DNA of 64,000 nucleotides from Asterochloris sp. CNOR1. Lineage: Eukaryota > Chlorophyta > Trebouxiophyceae > Trebouxiales > Trebouxiaceae. The stretch covers positions 3,596,001 through 3,660,000 of the forward strand of contig OZ017750.1 in the NCBI GenBank assembly GCA_963969365.1. Direction: 5' to 3'. A program made the position numbers and the translations under genes. How positions within the stretch are numbered: the first letter of the stretch is position 1; every line of letters starts with the position of its first letter. Positions 60,712 to 64,000 of this stretch are shown piece after piece. The notes under the pieces were generated by a model that was not told the DNA's origin, made no database searches, and saw only the letters and a program-made list of their open reading frames with translations.

Positions 60712-63335
60712 CTACGAGGATGTGTTTGGTCTCAGCTGGGAGTCCCTATCCTGCATATCTGTTGACTTGTGACCAGTGATGGGACAGGGAAGACCATACG
60801 CTGCAAAAGTCGTGTATATCTGCATCTTTGTTCTGTCCAGAGCTGCTGCAGGGGAGTCTAGCGCTGGCCTCACCCTCAGTGAAAAGGCCTGCGGATGGCG
60901 ATGGGCAGTCTCAGCCACTGCCTGAGTCAGATGGGCGTCGCAGCAGACCAGGTTACAGCTTAAAGGCATCAAACAGACAGGCTGCAGGGATGATGATGCC
61001 TTGCAGCATGCATGTGAGAGCTGCTTGTGCAGCACACCCCAAGCCCTGCGACTTCCCAGATGAGCCTGACTTCAAAGCAACAGCAACCAGCAGCCCCTGT
61101 GCACACCCCAGTTGGTGGCTGCGATTCCAGTAGAGCTCAGCCAGCAGGCAGCTGGACGGCGCCGGCCCGGGCTGCTCCTGGTCCTGTGTTTCCCCCATGG
61201 CGGCCTGCCACTCCCTTTGCCGCAGTGAGCGCCCAGTGATAGAAGCAAGAAGCTTACCCTGATACCAAGCAGAGAGGTCCCGTATGCCTGGGGTGTGCCA
61301 CCGAGCGGGACATGAGTGCAGCAGAGTCAATGTGCACCTTGTGCTCACCTTGGGGGGCTCCAGCCAGCCCTACACAGGCTGAGTGCCTTGCCCACTTCTG
61401 TGGGGCAGCAGCAGTGTCTTGCTTGCCTAGATGCAGCAGCGGGGCAGCGCATGTTGTGCACACTGCAGCAGCAGCTTTTTGGGACCACCCAACCCATAGT
61501 TGCAGGACACAATCAAGGCTGACCTCCTTGATGCTGGACTAAACCTGTGCCAGGCTCTGGCAACAGGCTCATCCCAGAGAATGTCATACATGCCAGTTGC
61601 CTGGGGGCAGGCATCCTTTCTGCAGCACCACTTTCCCCACTGCATGCCCAGGCTCACCTTGCCTGTCTAGCGCTTGGCTGCAGCCAAGGGTGTGCACCAG
61701 CATTTGAGAGACTGCCAGACAGTGCTAACCTCGGGGGTGCCGGCCTTCTCGTCGTCGAAGTAGAAGTCGATGATGTAGCGCACCTCCTGCCCGCACCTGT
61801 CCACTATCCAGTCGTGCCTGTCGAAGGGCAGGCCGCCGCCAAACCAGCTGGCAAATCTTGCCATGGGACTGCGGCGGGGGGCAGCAAGGCACAGTCAGTG
61901 TCTCCCCTTGCGGGGCTGACAGACAACGCAATGGAGTTTGCTGCAGGCAGACTGCACGACTGCTCACATAGCAGGGCATCATTGGTACCACGCTGCCAGG
62001 CGCCCCCAGAGCGATGAGCCAAGCAAACGCTGCGGACCACACAAACTTTCACATGCAGGGCGCAACCGGAACCACACTCCCAAGCGCCCTTAGTCCAGTC
62101 GGCATAACAGCTGCTGCAGGCAGGCCGCACACGCCTCTGCATGGAAGGCCACACCGCGCAGCCATGCTGGGGAGAGGCAGCCCTTGATTAAGACCATGCA
62201 GCTTTGTGAGGCAGGCTTCAAAAGCTCCGCACCCTGAGCAATGCCATGCACATCGCGCAGAGCAGGAAGCACTGGACAGGAGCAGGGAGCAGACACTGTT
62301 TGCCGGAAATCCTGTCACAATGCAATTGACCACACCCCAGCCATGTGCACCTGAGCTTGTCGGGCTTGCCCTCAAAACGTAGCAGCGTGGGGTCGCGGCA
62401 CTCTTCTCGATGGAGCTGCTCCCAGTCCATCACGCGCTGCCATGTCAGCTCGTTCATGGCTGCAGCACAGTGCTGCCATGGGATCAAGAAGAGTGGCTGG
62501 CACAGCACCAGCCGTGCACTGAGTGCCAGACTGAGATAGGCAGCTGCAATGATGAAGCACAGCCCTGTGACAAGCGAAGACCTGAGCGGCTGCCCGCTGC
62601 TCCAGCACGCAGACCAAGCTGAGGAAGGCAGCTGCCAGTGTGGCAGACCTTGAGGCGTGCACTGCCTTGGGCAGATGCCTATCGCTACAGGGCCCAGCTG
62701 AGACAGACAGCTGCAATTATGTGGCAGGCTCTGTGGCACATGACGATCTGTACCCCGGAGCTGAGATGCAGGCCCTGCTGGTGTGCATGCACTGTCACAG
62801 GCACTGCGGCCAGCACTGCGGGCAGGCACAGCAGGTGCGGGCTGTCCACAGGCGCGCTGGAACAGCAGGCGCAGGTCCAGTTGGCAAGTGGCCACCTGAG
62901 CATGCGCTGGCTGCCAGCAGGCATGCTGGAACAGCAGGCACAGGTCCAGACTAAGAAGCAGGAGCCTGCACCAAGCCACTGACTGCAGATGCAGCCCACA
63001 GTACAGCAAATGCTGTAAGCAAGTTGAGACGAAGAGCCAGCCTGCACAAAGCCATTGGGTGACACCAATGCAGCCATACAGTACAGCAAATACAACAAAA
63101 GGTGCACAGGGCAGTGCACCAGACAGTGCAGCTCAGGTAACGCTACAGCAGCTTACCATTGCATGGAGGGCCTGAGGCCTCAGTCACAGCACACTGCAGG
63201 ACTGATGCACAGCAAGCACCACCAAACCAGCAGGTGCTCACTGTTGTGGGCGTGCACGACTGCATCCATGTCGGCCTCTGTCACGTCATCGCCCTTGCCC
63301 TTCCGCTTGAGGGCTGCATGGCAGGGGAAGCGGGT
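60712..63335 (-). CDS. HCCS: Holocytochrome c synthase (cytochrome c heme lyase), 5' end missing
   Basis: Exons on the minus strand: about 63330-63258 ([24 protein letters not shown]); 62454-62345 ([20 protein letters not shown], then [11 protein letters not shown]); 61864-61730 ([20 protein letters not shown], then [12 protein letters not shown]); and 60990-60712 ([19 protein letters not shown], stop). The HN...W..V..WE.LH..EC, PFDRHDW.VDR.G.EVRY.ID and VRPALDS..A..DR blocks are diagnostic. The enzyme covalently attaches heme to apocytochrome c in the mitochondrial intermembrane space. The N-terminal part (CPV-type motifs and the exon before ALKRKGK) was not identified; it should lie at 63340-64000 or beyond the window. 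A TGTAA on this strand (TTACA at 60412) lies 14 bp from the AGP-like gene's own signal, so the two convergent transcripts end almost on top of each other. Confidence 0.85.
62780..62965 (-). repeat. Tandem duplication in a heme lyase intron
   Basis: The words GCTGGAACAGCAGGCGCAGG and TCCAGTTGG (from 62856) recur as GCTGGAACAGCAGGCACAGG and TCCAGACTA (from 62929), an offset of about 72 bp. Smaller CTGCGGCCAGCACTGCGGGC repeats lie just before. No exon copy is recognised here, unlike the other arrays. Confidence 0.55.
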
Positions 63336-63339
63336 TCTC

Positions 63340-64000
63340 ACAGCCTGAAGTCGTGCAAGTTGAGGCAGCCACAATGTTGCCTCAGCCTGTGTCGCTGTGC
63401 GGCAGCAGAGCAGGCCTTGGCGCCCCAGGAGCATCCTGGGCACACTTGGGATGGCTGCTGTCAGGTTAGCACCCTTGCAGACCCCCACAGAGGTGCATGG
63501 CAGGGGAGAGAGGAGTGTGGCCTATGAGAAGACGTGTGAGAGCGAAGGCACCTGACCGTGCGAAGGGTCAACAAGGATAGTTTGCTTGGCACTAGCAACA
63601 AGAGAATTCGAACGTGACTCTTAAGCATGTAGAAGCACCCACAGCTCTCCAGGGAGTACATGAGCCAATGTTGCAGAGCCCTTGCGCCACAGAGAGCAGC
63701 GGCACCAGGCAGGGCAACAGCATCAGTGGCTGATGCAGGAACAGCCACATCCTGGCAGGGCAGCGCTGCCCTGTTCACAGCCAGAGCTGTCCCTTGCACA
63801 GCCACATGGGCAATCTTTTCCCTGTAGCCTCACTGGTGTAGAAGGCCTCAGGAGAGATATGCTCTCAGCCAGGCAGTCGCAGCGCTTGTGCAGTACGGGC
63901 AGGGCGTGCCAGCGTGAGTGGCTACATCTGTCTGAGCAGCAGGCAATACAGCCTTGCAGACAGCCTTGCTGCCTTACGCATGCAACCAATAGTGGCCACT
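63340..64000. other. Right edge, unresolved
   Basis: This stretch should contain upstream exon(s) or promoter of the heme lyase gene. A minus-strand Ala-rich frame at 63805-63600 is open, but I could not match it to the heme lyase N-terminus. Confidence 0.3.

Overview
This window reads as nuclear DNA of a green alga, most likely a trebouxiophyte/Chlorella-like chlorophyte. The evidence is intron-dense genes whose splice acceptors are nearly all CTGCAG, a best remembered match of one gene to the Chlorella fatty acid photodecarboxylase, plant-type families (SnRK2-like kinase, B3 domain, FYVE-SYLF protein, plastid-type ribulokinase) and TGTAA motifs after several genes. I cannot name the species. 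Gene models below were built by eye from exons, splice sites and reading phase. Coding cores are reliable; first exons and some internal exons are not.

Layout, left to right: START/SRPBCC-like lipid-binding protein (-, 376-5897); universal-stress-protein-like gene (+, 6210-7464); SnRK2-like protein kinase (-, 8374-14769); FGGY D-ribulokinase/XK1-like (+, 14920-19675); five-bladed beta-propeller glycosidase-like protein (-, 19720-22708); fatty acid photodecarboxylase, FAP (+, 22780-29048); a poorly defined small gene (-, 29165-29575); an intronless F-box/LRR-like gene (+, 30621-31616), then a LINE-like remnant and a decayed tandem copy of the LRR gene (to about 34770); a 13-exon gene joining a B3 DNA-binding domain to a chromodomain (+, 34978-43323); an MMADHC (cobalamin trafficking) homologue (-, 44358-45390); a tRNA-Phe(GAA) whose T-loop appears to hold a 56-nt intron (+, 45486-45614); a RING-FYVE-SYLF protein (-, 47106-52468); MSI1/RBBP4 WD-repeat histone chaperone (+, 52837-57824); a tiny secreted AGP-like peptide (+, 59736-60113); and holocytochrome c synthase (-, 60712-63335, 5' end not found).

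The most striking signal is not a gene. In at least ten introns, across nearly every gene, the intron next to an exon is packed with degenerate tandem copies of the exon-intron boundary itself (exon end plus splice site, units of about 35-135 bp, two to nine copies). The intact, translated copy sits at the exon-side edge of each array. Introns in this genome seem to grow by repeated duplication of their own splice junctions, leaving rows of decoy acceptors, donors and pseudo-exons.

The genes do not form one pathway. The neighbourhood is ordinary eukaryotic housekeeping and regulation: lipid photochemistry (FAP), sugar phosphorylation, heme attachment, B12 handling, chromatin (MSI1, B3-chromo), membrane/endosome adaptor (RING-FYVE-SYLF) and kinase signalling.
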